From Jaltomata sinuosa (Eukaryota > Streptophyta > Magnoliopsida > Solanales > Solanaceae): 64,000 nt of DNA. Positions 9,882 through 22,536 of this stretch are shown in pieces. The notes under the pieces were generated by a model. It did not search any database. It was not told where the DNA came from and worked only from the letters and a program-made list of their open reading frames with translations. A program made the translations under genes and the position numbers. Location of the stretch: contig QJPP01001843.1 in the NCBI GenBank assembly GCA_003996215.1, positions 124,001 through 188,000 of the forward strand, given 5' to 3'. Positions within the stretch are counted from its first letter, which is position 1; each line of letters starts with the position of its first letter.

Positions 9882-10803
9882 ACTTATATATATAAAAAAG
9901 AGAATCTTAGGCCCGGTGAAGTAGCACTCTTATATGCAAGGATTCATATTTATCTGCTCTCTCAGATTTTTGGCCATTTTCCTTAATTTTCTCTTAAAAA
10001 ACATATGAAAAAAACATAGAATTAGCCACATAGACGTGTCATTTAATATAAACAAATGAAAAGTCATGACTTGTAATTGCTCTCGGTCTCTTCCTCTTCT
10101 TTCACCATTCTTATCCATGTCTATCATTGCTGGACACATAACAGAACAAAATCACTAAAGACTTTACATATTTGCTATCGTCTGCCTCAGAAAACCTTAC
10201 CAGAAAAGAAAAAGAGAGAGGGAAATAAACGGATGTTGAGATACATATGTTTAGTTGACTTGCTCCGTCGTGCATTTGCCACAGATAAAAGAGATCGATA
10301 TTGTATCTCTGTAATTAATCCACTGCGTCCAGGTTATCGAATGCTTCCTTAGTATTTCTTAATTTATCCCTCTTTTCATTAATTTTTTATGTACTTGCAT
10401 TTGAGATGTTTTTTCTCGCAGTTTTCTTCGAATCATATTAGAATCTCTTGCCTTTTCTATTTTATTTTGTTGGTATAATAATGTTCTGTTTTTCCTTTTG
10501 ATTTGTGTTAATTGGCATTTGGTCTTAAATATTATTGGTCACGCTCTGTTTGATTGTTGCTACTACTATTAATTACCTTTTATTTTGGAAAGATTCAACT
10601 TTTTTGAAATCGCAAGATGTCAGCGACAAACGTAAGGCCGTCAAGACAGTCTTTTCTCAGGTATTGGAACAACTAAAATTTCCTTTAGTTTTTCACCAAG
10701 CAAGATTACATACACTTATCAATTTAGAGTTATTTTAAGTAGGTTATTATTATAAAAGCACTATCTAATGTTGTCCCTATAAATTTTGCCTTGAGTAGTT
10801 CTT
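9882..10803 (+). mobile_element. Helitron-like left end and flanking DNA (uncertain)
   Basis: The sequence near 9882-9935 (cttatatatataaaaaagag, then aatcttaggcccggtgaagtagcac) resembles the 5' terminus of plant Helitrons and matches the better-preserved end at 27941. The MULE at 10804 interrupts this DNA, and the original sequence resumes at 25801. Between lie short unrecognised open frames such as 10077-10352 that could be captured gene pieces. No matching 3' end was assigned. Confidence 0.4.
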
Positions 10804-10944
10804 GAATTTTTGACCAAAGTAAGCCATTATGTAAACCAATTCACCAAAATAGTATATTTTTTTTGAAACTTTACAAAACTAGTATAAACATAGTTGATAG
10901 TAACGTTTTAGATATCATTTTATTCAAAAGAATTCAATGGGAAA
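10804..10944 (+). repeat. MULE left terminal inverted repeat
   Basis: About 140 bases matching the reverse complement of 25653-25791 with few differences, for example the shared string gtaaaccaattcaccaaaat and the end block ttcaatgggaaaa. Directly inside it are several palindromic AAAACGTTACT...AGTAACGTTT motifs (10970-11250), also seen near the right end at 25600. Confidence 0.92.
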
Positions 10945-11528
10945 AAGCAAAAATCTGACAGAGTAAACAGACGTAAAACGTTACTAGTGGTAACGTTTAA
11001 TTAATTTGTTATTGCAAATAACGACTTACGAACTCTGCCAGCATGGAATAAGTCAGTTATTGACTGATCTTAAACTCTTTACTCCGAATCACGTTTTAAG
11101 GCTAAAACGTTGCTAGTAATAACAAATCTTTAGAATCCAGTCACGGACAATCGAATCCTGCAAATTTTGGAATCCTGCAGATTTTTCTATAAAACGTTAC
11201 AGGCAAGTCACGTTTTAATTTTTAAACGTAATCGTTAGTAACGACTCTCTTTTAAAGTGATATTCCTCCATTTTTCAAACTAACCACGGATGATTATAAA
11301 AAAAAATATTATTGCAACAAATGTTCAACATATTCCAACATTTTTCAGCAAAGTTTCTGCTTGTGTTCCCCATTGTTAAAACAACATCTACAAAAGTTCA
11401 ACAGATATGACTTAAATAAGTCAAGTCTATACATGTAATATGTTAAGATTTTATTATAGTTCTAAAATTATTTTTTCTGTTTTGTTAACTAGAAAAAATT
11501 ACTTATTTTTTTGTGTGTAGGAATAAAA

Positions 11529-12794
11529 ATGACAAATTTTGAACATGATGTGATGGTTGCTTTGTATTGGGGTGGCGAAATAATTCCTGAAATGAACGGA
11601 TTCAAGTATACTGAATGTGCTAGAACGATTATTAGCATGTCTACTTCAATGAACTATGTTGAATTGATTGGATTGTTGCATGAGAAAATGGGAACAAATA
11701 GTGAAAATATTCAGATGAATATTTATGGAAAATATCCATGTTCATTTCAAGGAAACAATAGAAGGTTCATTGAGTTTAAAATTGAGAATGACCAATCTTT
11801 GCTACAATTTTTGCCATACCTCAAAAATTTGCGCATAAAATTGATATAAATATTTTGGAGATGTATATAAAGACCAAATTTACCAATCAAAATGATGTAT
11901 TTCAAATTAGTGGTCATCATGGTTATCACATGAATCTATTGGCTGAAAATTATGGATTTGGCACGGTCAGTCAGCCTCATTTTGCAGAATCAGTTATTCA
12001 ACCATCATTTCAACAATTGTCAATGCGTGGTCGTCGATCATTTGACGAAGGCTCAAGTAGCCAAGGACATATTGATAGTAGCCACAGAGAATATGAGGCC
12101 AGGTAAAACACTATTTTACTGAATTTAACTAGAAAACAGTAGAGAAATAACTTGCTAGAGTACAAACCGTCTTTATTAAAATAAGATTTTATATCTTAAA
12201 ATCTTGTTAGAATTTAACTAATATGTTTCTCTTTTTTTTTCCATAGAGAAGACGAGGCCAACATTGATCTGTATAATGATGTAAATGCCGAAATTAGTGA
12301 TGAAGGTTCGGAGGAAGATGAACCTTCGGAGGATGATGATGAAAGTGAAATTGATGAAGATATCAATGAAATTGGAGATTTTTCTCAAAATAATATAAGT
12401 GTCGATCTTCATAATCAATATGGTCATGGTGTGTCTGAAATACAAAATCATGATATGCCCTATTTTAGACATTGGAGAATGAGGAAGACATTTTTATCTC
12501 TACATGTGAATCTGAGATGGAATGTTGTTCAGTCTGGTCTAAGGATGCCAAAAAGGACTTGGAAAAAGGTATGTATTTTAATAGTAAAGAAAAATTGAAA
12601 CGGGCTGTGACAATTTGGAGTTTGCACAAGAATAAAGAGTTCAAGGTGGTAACGTCAACCAAGAGTCTATGGGTTGTGAGATGCAAATTTTATAATTTAT
12701 TGGGCTGCTTGTGGTTTCTTCGAGGCCGAAAGGTTGGAAATAACCTTTGGAAGATAGGAAATTATATTGATAATCATAGATGTGAGACTGAAGG
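11529..12794 (+). pseudogene. MULE transposase, 5' half (PB1-like and MuDR domains)
   Basis: The N-terminal half of a plant MuDR-type transposase. The ATG at 11529 follows an apparent splice acceptor (gtgtgtag at 11513-11520). Residues ~1-100 form a PB1-like region. A frame change near 11845 leads into 11855-12103. A GT...AG intron spans about 12104-12246. The next exon has an acidic stretch (EDEPSEDDDESEIDEDINE), then a second frame change near 12470 into the MuDR DNA-binding region (LKRAVTIWSLHKNKEFKVV through NHRCETEG). The frame is cut at 12794 by the Tekay LTR, whose target duplication GAAGG lies within the reading frame. The catalytic half resumes at 22537. Confidence 0.88.
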
Positions 12795-15169
12795 TGTCAC
12801 GACCCAATTTCTCGGTCATGATGGCACCTACAACCCCCCAGTAGGCGAACCAATCCCCGTAGCCCAGAACAGTGAGTAATGGGCTACTATCAACTGATTA
12901 AGCGAGACAACAGTAGAAATATAAGAAAGTTCTAGAAATGGACGGTATATCGGTAACCTCAAGTGTAAGAGTGGGAGAAAACGATAAAGGTAAACATGCT
13001 CGGGAAGCAAAAAAGAAAACAATAACCATGTTGATCACGACAATCTCATTCCAGAAACCAACAGCCTCGCTGTAACTAATTTCATAATTAAGACCAAGGC
13101 AATGTAATAAGAGTCTACCTACCGTCCCTCGTCCGCCCATACAACCGAGGAACGCAAACAAGTAAAAATAAACCCTCCGGCATCCCATACTACCATAGCG
13201 TACAATCCACAAGCAGCAGACAAGGGTGGTATCTCATGCAGATGAATGATATGATGCCATGCTAAGTAAAAGTGATAGTAGTACCGTATGTTACCCGCTT
13301 CCGGCGACCTGTAAGGCCCAGAAGACAGGATCCATGGAAGGTCTCACCCGTATACCACTATTACACCATATACCCCCCTTTCGGCACCCGCAGCTCGCAG
13401 CCTCTGGTCCAAAACGGAAAGGTCCATGGAGGTCCCTGACCGACATACTAGATGCTCCGCATCTCAAAAATCCCCAAGTAAAGGTGCCCGGAGGGTGTCC
13501 GGGTCTAAATTGGTAAATCAAATAGTTCTAGCGCATGGCCCCGCTGAGCCTAGTATTATCACGAAAGCTGTAGTAAAATGAGTCTAGCCATCGGCCCCAC
13601 CGAGCCTAGTATTATCACGAAAGCTGTAGTATATAAGCATGGCACTTGACCCCATCGAGCCTAGAAAAAGTGGAACTATTGATAAAACATCTTTTAGAAC
13701 TTTCCTTACCCCAAGAAGATTCACAAAGTAAGTCAAACGATTTCCAAATCATTTCCGTTGAAAACGGCCCTCCCGGGCCATGCAAGGTTTAGAAAATAGT
13801 TCCAGTAGGCCCGAAGCCAAAACAGTAGTAAAGCATGGAAGAAACCTCTTTATATGCATAGAAATGGTATAATCATACACACAATATCCGCCCCGCAGCT
13901 CACAATCAACCTAACGGCCCTACACAGGCTCCAAAGCTACTCAACAAGCATAATCATCCTAGAAAGATAATTCTATGTTAGGGACTCGCGGACATTCCCA
14001 ATGATCCCACCGTCTATGTTCCAGAGTCAACAAGGCCCCCACGGGACCACAAGAGTAAAATATCAATAAATCTGAATACTACACACAACGGAGGAAAAAA
14101 ACGGGATGAGTTACGGAAGAGCGGTCAAGGTCTGTGGTACCAGCTTAACAACCCAACCCAAGGATGCCAACTAGTACAATTTTACCCGATATATGCGAAG
14201 TCTAGGGAGTTAAGCCGTAACCTACCTGCCGTCCGATGACAAGCTCGAACCTCTCCGAAAAAGCTCCGAAACAAAAATACCTTCCAACGAACGTCTGAAT
14301 GCCCGTAGTTCCTTCACAGAAATTGTTCCTTACGTCCTAAGCTTCGCAAACACTATATATACATAGCTTATACTCACCTATACACAGTTCATAATTAAGT
14401 TTAAATCGGCAGATTTCCCAAAAGAATCATAACTTGACGAAACGTCCGTAGAACTTCATAAAAACAATCATAAAAGAGCCCCGAGTTGGTTACCTTAGCA
14501 AACCAAGAGTAAATCTTGAAGAACCACCAAGAAATACCAAGTCCTATCTTCTGAAACCATCTCCAAACGTGGTTTATCGAAGGGGAAAATGGCTTCCACG
14601 CGTAGAGGTCGCATTTCTAAGCACGGGGGCAAACTTTAGCGATAGAAATCACCAAAAACACACCTTGATCACTCAAGAACTCTCTTGGAACCCTTCCTTA
14701 TGTTTTCTCTCTATTTCAGAACTGTTATGGCGTTTTAAAAAGTGAATTGAAGCTTTAAATCGATTTTGACCCGACCCGGTTCGCGACCTAGATTTTGCTA
14801 GATAGTCTGCGGTAAAACAGTCATTACTTTTTACTCCGAGATCGGTTGGATGTGAAGTTTTATGCGTTGGAAACTAGACTCATAGACCTTAGATTTGGTA
14901 GGTCGGGGGACTTCTAACTCTTTATATATTGAGAGAAAAGCTCTAAGACATTTGACCCAAAGTTCAGAAAATTTATTAAAGAAACTTACGATAACTTTTG
15001 CCAACTTGCTAGACTTCAAAACTTATCGTACGACCATAAAGACCAAAGAAACGGCCCGGGTACCGAACTACCGGTCCCAACAAGACTTAAATGACTTGGG
15101 GCCGCTACAGGCAAGCTCTAACGGTACAAGAAAGGCAAAAAAACGTAAATCACCGGAAGGGTTATTACA
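12795..15169 (-). repeat. Tekay 3' LTR (2,375 bp)
   Basis: Closely matches 20325-22536 over its whole length except for about 160 extra bases (roughly 12957-13117) absent from the other copy. It contains two short tandem copies of the unit gcctagtattatcacgaaag (13549 and 13605), also present in the other LTR. Being shared, those predate insertion. Confidence 0.95.
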
Positions 15170-15179
15170 TCATCCACTA

Positions 15180-15416
15180 CTAAAAAGGACTTTTATCCTT
15201 GAAAGTCAAGGGCAAGAAAGTACCTGAAGGATCAAACACCTGCAGGTACTGGGCCCGCATATCTCTCTCAGTCTCCCAGGTAGACTCCTCAAATGGACAG
15301 TGCCTCCACTGAACTTTAACAACCGAAATCTCCTTAGATCTCAATCTCCTGACATCTCTGGCCAAAATAGCTACCGGCTCCTCAACAAAGGATAAACTAT
15401 CATCCAGCTGAACCAT
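15180..15416 (-). pseudogene. Tekay chromodomain tail
   Basis: Directly after an in-frame stop closing the integrase piece. It contains PVAILARDVRRLRSKEISVV, then KVQWRHCPFEESTWETERDM, the C-terminal chromodomain of Del/Tekay elements, which is thought to steer integration to particular chromatin. It ends about 10 bases before the 3' LTR. Confidence 0.88.
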
Positions 15417-15419
15417 ATC

Positions 15420-16424
15420 CTACTGCAACACATAAGACTCATCTGGAACATACCGCCGCAACATCGATACATGATAAATCAGGTGCATAGCTGAAAACAT
15501 CGGAGGCAAAGCTAGCTGATAGGCAACACTACCAACCCTCTGGAGAATCTCGAATGGCCCAATGTACCTGGGGCTAAGCTTTCCCCGCTTACTAAATCTC
15601 ATCACACCCTTCATGGGCGATACACGGAGAAACACCAAGTCACCAACACTAAACTCCAAGGCACGAAGCCTACGATCAACATAACTCTTCTGCCTGCTTT
15701 GAGCTGCCCGAAGTCTATCCTGAATCACTCTGACTCGGTCTAAGGAATCTCGAAGCAAATTTGTACTCTGTGGCCTAGACTCCAACCCATCGAACAAACC
15801 AATCGACGATCTGCAACGCCTAACATACAATGCCTCGAAAGGTGCCATGCCAATTCTCGAATGGAAGCTATTATTATAAGCAAACTCTGCCAAAGGCACA
15901 AACTGATCCCAAGAACCTCCAAAGTCAAGAACACATGCCCGAAATATATCATCCAGGACCTGAATGGTCCTCTCGAACTGGCCATCTGTCTGAGGGTGGA
16001 AAGCAGTACTAAGCTGAACCTATGTACCCAAATCTTGCTGAATAGCCCTCCAAAACTGAGATGTGAACTGAGTACCACAGTCTGAAATGATAGAAGCTGG
16101 GACCCCATGCAACCGAACAATCTCACGAAGGTAGATCTGGGCTAACCTCTCTGCACTGTAATTAGTATAAACCGGCAATAAGTGTGCTGATTTAGTCAGC
16201 TGATCAACAATCACCCAAATAGAGTCAAAACTCCTGGAAGTGCATGGCAAACCAACTATGAAATCTATAGTGATCCCTTCCCACTTCCACTCAGGAATGG
16301 GAAGTCGCTGCATCAAACCACTCGGTCTCATGTGCTCGAACTTAACCTGCTGACAGTTTAAGCACCGAGACACAAACTTTGCGACGTCCCGCTTCATACC
16401 ACTCCACCAGTAAAGCTGCCTCAA
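15420..16424 (-). pseudogene. Tekay integrase
   Basis: 16424-16020 has the zinc-binding end (CLNCQQVKFEH), the core with ITIDFIVGLP and ISDCGTQFTSQFW (first two catalytic Asp present; Cys replaces the usual Arg of SDRG). The frame then changes near 16020 and 15899-15420 gives the C-terminal part (PLAEFAYNNSFHSRIGMAPF, SYVDRRLRALEFSVGDLVFL, GPFEILQRVG). The catalytic Glu region falls near the frame change. Confidence 0.93.
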
Positions 16425-16589
16425 ATCTCTTTACATCTTTGCTGCGCCAGGATGAATGGAGTATCTAGAACAATGTGCCTCACGAAGTATCAACTGAATC
16501 AAGTCCCCAACTCTCGGAACACAAAGGCGACTATCAAACCTCAGAATACCATCAGAACCCAAAGTAGCTCGGCTGGACTCACCCCGAAC

Positions 16590-17188
16590 TACCTAATCAC
16601 GAAGGTCACACAACCGCTGATCCTTAAACTGACAGATCTGAATCTGATCAATCAAAGTAGAATGAACTTCAACACTGGCGAGAATTTTGCTAGGATCCGA
16701 CAAGTCAAGCCTAACCAAATGGTTAGCCAAGGACTGGATGTCCAAGGCCAAGGGTCGCTCTGAAACTGAAAGAGAAGCTAGGCTACCCATACTCACCATC
16801 TTTTGGCTCAAGGCATCCGCTATCATGTTTGCCTTACCCGGATGATACATAATAGTGAAGTCATAGTCCTTCAGTAGCTCGACCCATCTCCTCTACCTCG
16901 AGTTCAGCTCTCGCTGACTCGTGATGTACTGAAGACTACGGTGATTAATGTCTCACAGTAAACCCCATATAGGTAATGCCTCCAGATCTTGAGCGCAAAA
17001 ACTCTTGCAGCCAACTCCAAGTCATGGGTGGGGTAGTTGCGCTCGTGAACCTTCAGCTGCCTTGATGCATATGCTATCACTCGACTCTGCTGTATCAACA
17101 CACAACCAAGACCAACCACGGAAGCATCACAATACACGGAGAAGCCCTGACCCTCAATCGGCAAAGTCAAAATTGGAGCTGAAGTCAA
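16590..17188 (-). pseudogene. Tekay RNase H and connector
   Basis: 17188-16904 has YCDASVVGLGCVLIQ, YASRQLKVHERNY and THDLELAARVFALKIW, the standard gypsy RNase H motifs with the first Asp and Glu present. It then goes out of frame. 16850-16593 carries the end (MYHPGKANMIADALSQ) and the connector leading to integrase. Broken by at least one frameshift near 16900 and stops after 16600. Confidence 0.9.
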
Positions 17189-17199
17189 TAAGGCCTTAA

Positions 17200-18215
17200 G
17201 CCTCTGAAAGCTATCCTCGCACTGATCCGACTACTGAAATGGGACATCCTTCCTATTCAGCACAGTCAAGGGTGATGCTATGGAAGAAAATCCCTGAACG
17301 AAGCATCTGTAGTAACCTGCTAACCCAATAAAGTTGCGGACCTCAGTAACAGTAGTAGGTCTAGGCCACTCACAAACCGCTGAAATCTTTTCCGGATCAA
17401 CCCTAATCACATCCTTAGACACCATGTGCCCTAGGAATGTAACTGACTCAAGCCAAAACTCGCACTTTGAGAACTTGGCATAAAGCCGATGATCTTTCAA
17501 AGTTTGGAGTATAACCCACAAGTGCTGCTCATGCTCATCTCTACTCTGCGAGTATATCAAGATGTCATCTATGAAAGCTATCACAAATGAGTCCAAATAT
17601 GGGCCAAGAACCCTGTGCATCAAGTTCATAAAGGCTGCGGTGGCATTAGTCAACCCAAAAGACATTAGCAGGAACTCATAATGGCCATAATGTGTCCTGA
17701 ATGCTGTCTTAGAGATGTCCTCCGCCCTAATCCTCAACTGATAGTAGCTGGACCTCAAATCAATCTTTGAAAACACGACTGAACCCTTAAGCTGGTGAAA
17801 CAAGTCATAAATCGTCGGCATCGGATACCTATTCCTCACTGTCACCCTATTCAGCTATCGATAATCAATACACATGCGCATCGACCCATCCATCTTCTTC
17901 ACGAAGAGAACAGGAGCACCCCAAGGTGACACACTCGATCTAATAAACCCCTTAGCTAACAGGTCCAAAAGATGCTCCATAAGCTCCCTCAACTCAGCAG
18001 GAGCCATACGGTAAGGAGAAATAGAAATGGGCCTGGTGCCCGGCTCTAACTCAATAGCAAAAACAATATCTCTCTCAGGTGGAAGGCTTGGCAGGTCGGT
18101 AAGAAACACATCTAGGAAGTCTCTAACCACAGGAACAGACTCATGAGACGTAGGGTCTGCACTAGCATCTCGAACATATGCTAGATAAGCTAAACACCCA
18201 CAGGAAATCAACTCC
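17200..18215 (-). pseudogene. Tekay reverse transcriptase
   Basis: Two open pieces. 18211-17855 holds the N-terminal region, with the ELEPGTRPIS and YRMAP motifs and ending MCIDYR. A TAG stop where the family has Gln (CAG) separates it from 17845-17231, with MPTIYDLFHQL, FSKIDLRSSYYQL, FGLTNATAAFM and the catalytic FIDDILIYS, then FLGHMVS. A second stop (position of a Trp in the family) ends it near 17231. The catalytic Asp pair is intact; the gene is not. Confidence 0.93.
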
Positions 18216-18239
18216 CTAGCTCGAAGACAAGAGATGATC

Positions 18240-18645
18240 CCAGATGGTGCGCGGCCAATAGAACCCTACCACACGATCGGGGATACACCAGGCACGGCTA
18301 TGGTAACGGTCTTGGCATAACAGTCCAAAACTGCACGGTGAGGGAATAACCAGTCCATGCCCAGTATCACATCAAAATCTAGCATATCAAGGATCATCAA
18401 ATCACTCCAAGTCTCTAAATCACCAACACTGGGGTCGAAACAGAAACAACAACAGATAATCGCTCACTAGCTAACCCCAAACAAGGCAGAAAGTAGGCAA
18501 ACACATATGAACAAGTGGATCCAAGATCAAATAAAGCCATAGCCGATTGATGGCACACAAAAATCATACCTGTGATCACAGCATCTGAGGCCTCTGTCTC
18601 CGATCTCCAGGGGCCGCGTAAAACTGACGACGACCCCCACATGCC
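18240..18645 (-). pseudogene. Tekay aspartic protease remnant
   Basis: Contains LFDLGSTCSYVF, corresponding to the catalytic strand of gypsy proteases, here with Leu where Thr or Pro is usual. It is followed, in a second frame below 18415, by DVILGMDWL. The frame is broken near 18415 and again at a stop near 18270. It would process the Gag-Pol precursor. Confidence 0.8.
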
Positions 18646-20102
18646 CGACCGCTATCCCTACCACTTGCTCTGCCATGTGGGGCACCACCTCTAGCCTGAC
18701 CACCCCCTCTAATCGGTGGCTGAACTGCTCACATGGGCTGAGCCAGCTGAGTTGCAGGCTGAATTGCACCCCTTAGGGGGCAATCTCTAGCAAAATGGCC
18801 AATGACACCACAATCATAGCAAGCTGAACCCTGCTGGGGGCAATCTCTGGCGTAGTGACCGCTAACACCACAATAATAGCAGGGCCCTGATAGCCCACCC
18901 TGTAAAGATGAACTAGTTGAACCCGTGTGGCCATCCCGGCCTGATTCCCCAGAAGTAGTACCTCTCGAAGACTGCCCCTGATCAAACTGAGAACTACCCA
19001 AAGTCTAAAGTAAAGCCTGAATCGGTCGGCTGAACTGGCCCTGATGCTGCTGTGCCTGATAACCCTGTCCCCACTGGCCTGAACCTCTACCACCATATCT
19101 AGAACCACTATAGCCACCCTGATATCGAGGCCTCTTATCTCTGGCCCCTTGATCATGTCACTGTAAGTCCTCCACAGTACGGGCATAGTCTACGATAGCC
19201 TGAAATGACCGACCACCGGCAATCAATATCTCAGCTGGCTACCTAATTTCTAGCCTCAAACCCCATACAAATCTGTGAATCCTATCTGCCTCGGTAGGAA
19301 TGATCATAGCTCCAAATGGTGCTAGCTGATGAAAATGGGTCTCATACTCTGAGACAGTTGTAAAATCCTGCATAAGGTGAGTAAACTGCTCCCTACGACG
19401 CTCACGATCAATCTGAGGCAAGAACTTGGCCATAAAGGCCTCATAAAACTTAGACCAGGTCAAAGAAGGTGATGTAGAAGATCTGCAAGCAACATGTGCC
19501 CTCCACCATAACTTAGCTAGACCCTCTAGCTGATATGTAGTATAATCAACCTTGTGAGACTTCAACAAACCCAAATGATGCAACATCTCCTCATAGGTAG
19601 AAATAAAGTCATGTGGGTCCTGCCCAGAAGTACCAGCAAACCTCGGAGGTGCTAACCTCAAAAACCTACCCAATGCCTTCTGCTCCAACCCTGTCATAGC
19701 TGGGGGAGGAGCAAGAGGCTGTGCAACAGATGGGACCAAAATGACCTCCACACGGAGAGCCGCAGTAGCAGGCTGCGCTCCTGAACTCTGTACACCCAGG
19801 GCTTCCCCCTGAGCGAATGTATGTGCTACCTCAGAAGGCCGCTCTCCAATCACACCCAAAAGCTGTAATACTAAACCCCAAATATCTGAAGAATGAGCTG
19901 GGGCCGAAGCTGACACAAAAGTGGGTGCTGGAGCTGGTTTTGGAGCTAGTGGTACCTGGGCTACCCTCTGATCCACATGATGCTCGGGCTCTATCTCAAC
20001 TCTAGCAGCTCGAGCAGGTGCCCCTGCTCGGGGGTGTCCTCGACCACTAGCTGGAGTCGGAGGCTCATCTCCGCCTGATGTTGATGCTCTCGTATGAACC
20101 AT
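18600..20102 (-). pseudogene. Tekay gag with two zinc knuckles
   Basis: The ATG at 20102 gives MVHTRASTSGG, the usual start of this clade. Residues ~150-285 are the retrotransposon gag core (RFAGTSGQDPHDFI, LWWRA, FEAFMAKFLP-like YEAFMAKFLP, EYETHFHQLA). A stop at 19239-19241 and several frame changes interrupt the rest. CCHC motifs CYYCGVSGHYARDC and CYDCGVIGHFARDC lie near 18800-18870 in the frame 18729-19001. The product would coat and package element RNA, but this copy cannot make it whole. Confidence 0.9.
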
Positions 20103-20303
20103 CTGTGAAAGAATAAAGTAGAACAAATGAGATTTCAAGAAACTTCAAGGGTACTACGCGTGATACAGAAACAATAAAAGAGTTGTATTTCCTAAGATGT
20201 CACTATAGCCTCCCAAAGATTGAGTACGGACGTCTCCGCCCTGATCCGCAGGACTCTACTAGATATTAGCTTTTATACCGATGACATCGATGACACCGGT
20301 GAA

Positions 20304-20321
20304 CCTAGAGCTCTGATACCA
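20304..20321 (-). other. Tekay primer-binding site (initiator tRNA-Met)
   Basis: On the minus strand TGGTATCAGAGCTCTAGG begins three bases inside the 5' LTR. Its first twelve bases match the complement of plant initiator tRNA-Met 3' end. Confidence 0.9.
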
Positions 20322-20324
20322 AGC

Positions 20325-22536
20325 TGTCACGACCCGATTTCTTGGTCATGATGACACCTACAACCCCCTAGTAGGCGAATCAATCCCCGTAGCCCGGAAC
20401 AATGAGTAATGGGCTACTATCAGCCGATTAAGTGAGACAACAGTATAAATATAAGAAAGTTATAGAAAGGGATGGTATATCGGTAATCTACAGTCCCTCG
20501 CCCACCCATACAACCGAGAAACACAAGCATGTGAAAACATACCTCCGGCATCCCATACTACCGGAGCATACAATCAATAAGCAGCAGACAAGGCTGGTAT
20601 CTCAAGCAGATGAATGATATGATGCCATGCTAAGTAAAAGTGATAGTAGTACCGTATGTTACCTACTTTCGGCGACCTGTAAGGCCCAGAAGACAGGATC
20701 CATGGAAGGTCTCACCCGTATACCACTACTACACCGTATACCCCCCCTCCAGCACCCGTAGCTCGCAGCCTCTGGTCCGGAATAGCAAGGTCCATGGAGG
20801 TCCCCGACCGACATACTAGATGCCCCGCATCTCAAAAATCCCCAAGTAAAGCTGCCCGAAGGGTGTCCGGGTCTAAATTGGTAAATCAAATAGTTCTAGC
20901 GCATGGCCCCGCTGAGCCTAGTATTATCACGAAAGCTGTAGTAAAATGAGTCTAGCCATAGGCCCCACCAAGCCTAGTATTATCACGAAAGCTGTAGTAT
21001 ATAAGCATGGCACTTGACCCCATCGAGCCCAGAAAAAGTGGAACTATTGATAAAACATCTTTTAGAACTTTCCTTACCCCAAGAAGATTCACAAAGTAAG
21101 TCAAACGATTTCCAAATCATTTCCGTTGAAAACGGCCCTCCCGGGCCATGCAAGGTTTAGAAAATAGTTCCAGTAGGCCCGAAGCCAAAACAGTAGTAAA
21201 ACATGGAAGAAACATCTTTATATGCATAGAAATGGTATGATCATATACACAATAGCCGCCCCGCAGCTCACAATCAACCTAACGGCCTTGCACAGGCTCC
21301 AAAGCTACTCAGCAAGCATAACCAGCCTAGAAAGATAATTCTATGTCCGGGACTCGCGGACATTCCTAATGATCCCACCGTCTATGTTCCAGAGTCAACA
21401 AGGCCCCCACAAGACTCTAAGGGTAATAATATCAATAAATCGGAATACTACACACAACGGAGGAAAAAAACGGGACGAATCACGGAAGAGCGGTCAAGGT
21501 TTGTGGTACCAGCCTAACAACCCAATCCAAGGATGCTAACTAGTACAATTTTACCCGATATATGCGAAGTCTAGGGAGTTAAGCCGTAACCTACCTGTCG
21601 TCTGATAACAAGCTCGAACCTCTCCGAAAAAGCTCTGAAACAAAAATACCTTCCAACGAACGTCCGAATGCCCGTAGTTCCTTCACGGAAATTGTTCCTT
21701 CCGTCCTAAGCTTCACAAACACTATATATACGCAGCTTATACTCACCTATAAATAGTTCATAATTAAGCTTAAATTGACAGATTTCCCAAAAGAATCATA
21801 ACTTGACGAAATGTCCGTAGAACTTCATAAAAATGATCATAAAAGAGCCCCGAGATGGTTACCTTAGCAAATCAAGTGTAAATCTTGAAGAACCACCAAG
21901 AAATACCAAGTCCTATCTTCTGAAACCAGCTCCAAACGTGGTTTATCGAAGGGGAAAATGGCTGCCAAGCGTAGAGGTCGCGTTTCTAGGCATGGGGGCA
22001 AACTTTAGCGATAGAAATCACCAAAAACACACCTTGATCACTCAAGAACTCTCTTGGAACCCTCCCTTATGTTTTATCTCTGCTTCAAAACTGTTATGGC
22101 ATTTTAAAACGTGAATTGAAGCTTTAAATCAATTTTGACCCGACCCGGTTCGCAACCCGATTTTTGCGAGACAGTCCACGGTAAAATTGTTAAAACTTTT
22201 TACTCTAAGATCGGTTGGATGTGAGGTTTTTTGCGTTGGAAACTAGACTCGTAGACCTTTGATTTGGTAGGTCGGGGGACTTCTAACTCTCTATATATTT
22301 AGAGAAAAGCTCTGAGACATTTGACCCAAAGTTCAGAAAATTTATTAAAGAAACTTACGATAACTTTTGCCGACTTGCTAGACTTCAAAACTTATCATAC
22401 GACCATAAAGACCAAAGAAACGGCTCGGGGACCGAACTCAGTCCCGACAAGCCTTAAATGACTTAGGGCCACTATAGGCAAGCTCTAAAGGTACAAGAAA
22501 GGCGAAAACGTGTAAATGACCGGAAGGGTTATTACA
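20325..22536 (-). repeat. Tekay 5' LTR (2,212 bp)
   Basis: Starts TGTCACGACC next to the primer site and ends GGTTATTACA at 22536. It lacks the ~160-bp block present in the other LTR, so one LTR suffered an indel after insertion. Base differences are scattered but few, implying moderate age. Confidence 0.95.

Larger units (their letters stand above)
12795..22536 (-). mobile_element. Ty3/gypsy chromovirus, Tekay/Del-like, full-length but dead
   Basis: A 9,742-bp LTR retrotransposon on the minus strand, flanked by the 5-bp target duplication GAAGG (12790-12794 and 22537-22541). LTRs run TGTCACGACC...GGTTATTACA on the plus strand. Order on the minus strand: 5' LTR (20325-22536), tRNA-iMet primer site, gag with two CCHC knuckles, protease, RT, RNase H, integrase, chromodomain, 3' LTR (12795-15169). 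The integrase-chromodomain tail and MVHTRAS-type gag start fit the Tekay/Del clade. All genes carry stops, many explainable by C-to-T change. Confidence 0.95.

Noticed and set aside
9930..10738. Short open frames before the MULE as a host gene
   Set aside because: No recognisable domain, no consistent frame and no matching continuation after 25801.
13259..13521. Open frames on both strands in the Tekay LTR, repeated at 20659-20889
   Set aside because: They lie in the LTR, occur in both LTR copies with differences, and match no domain.
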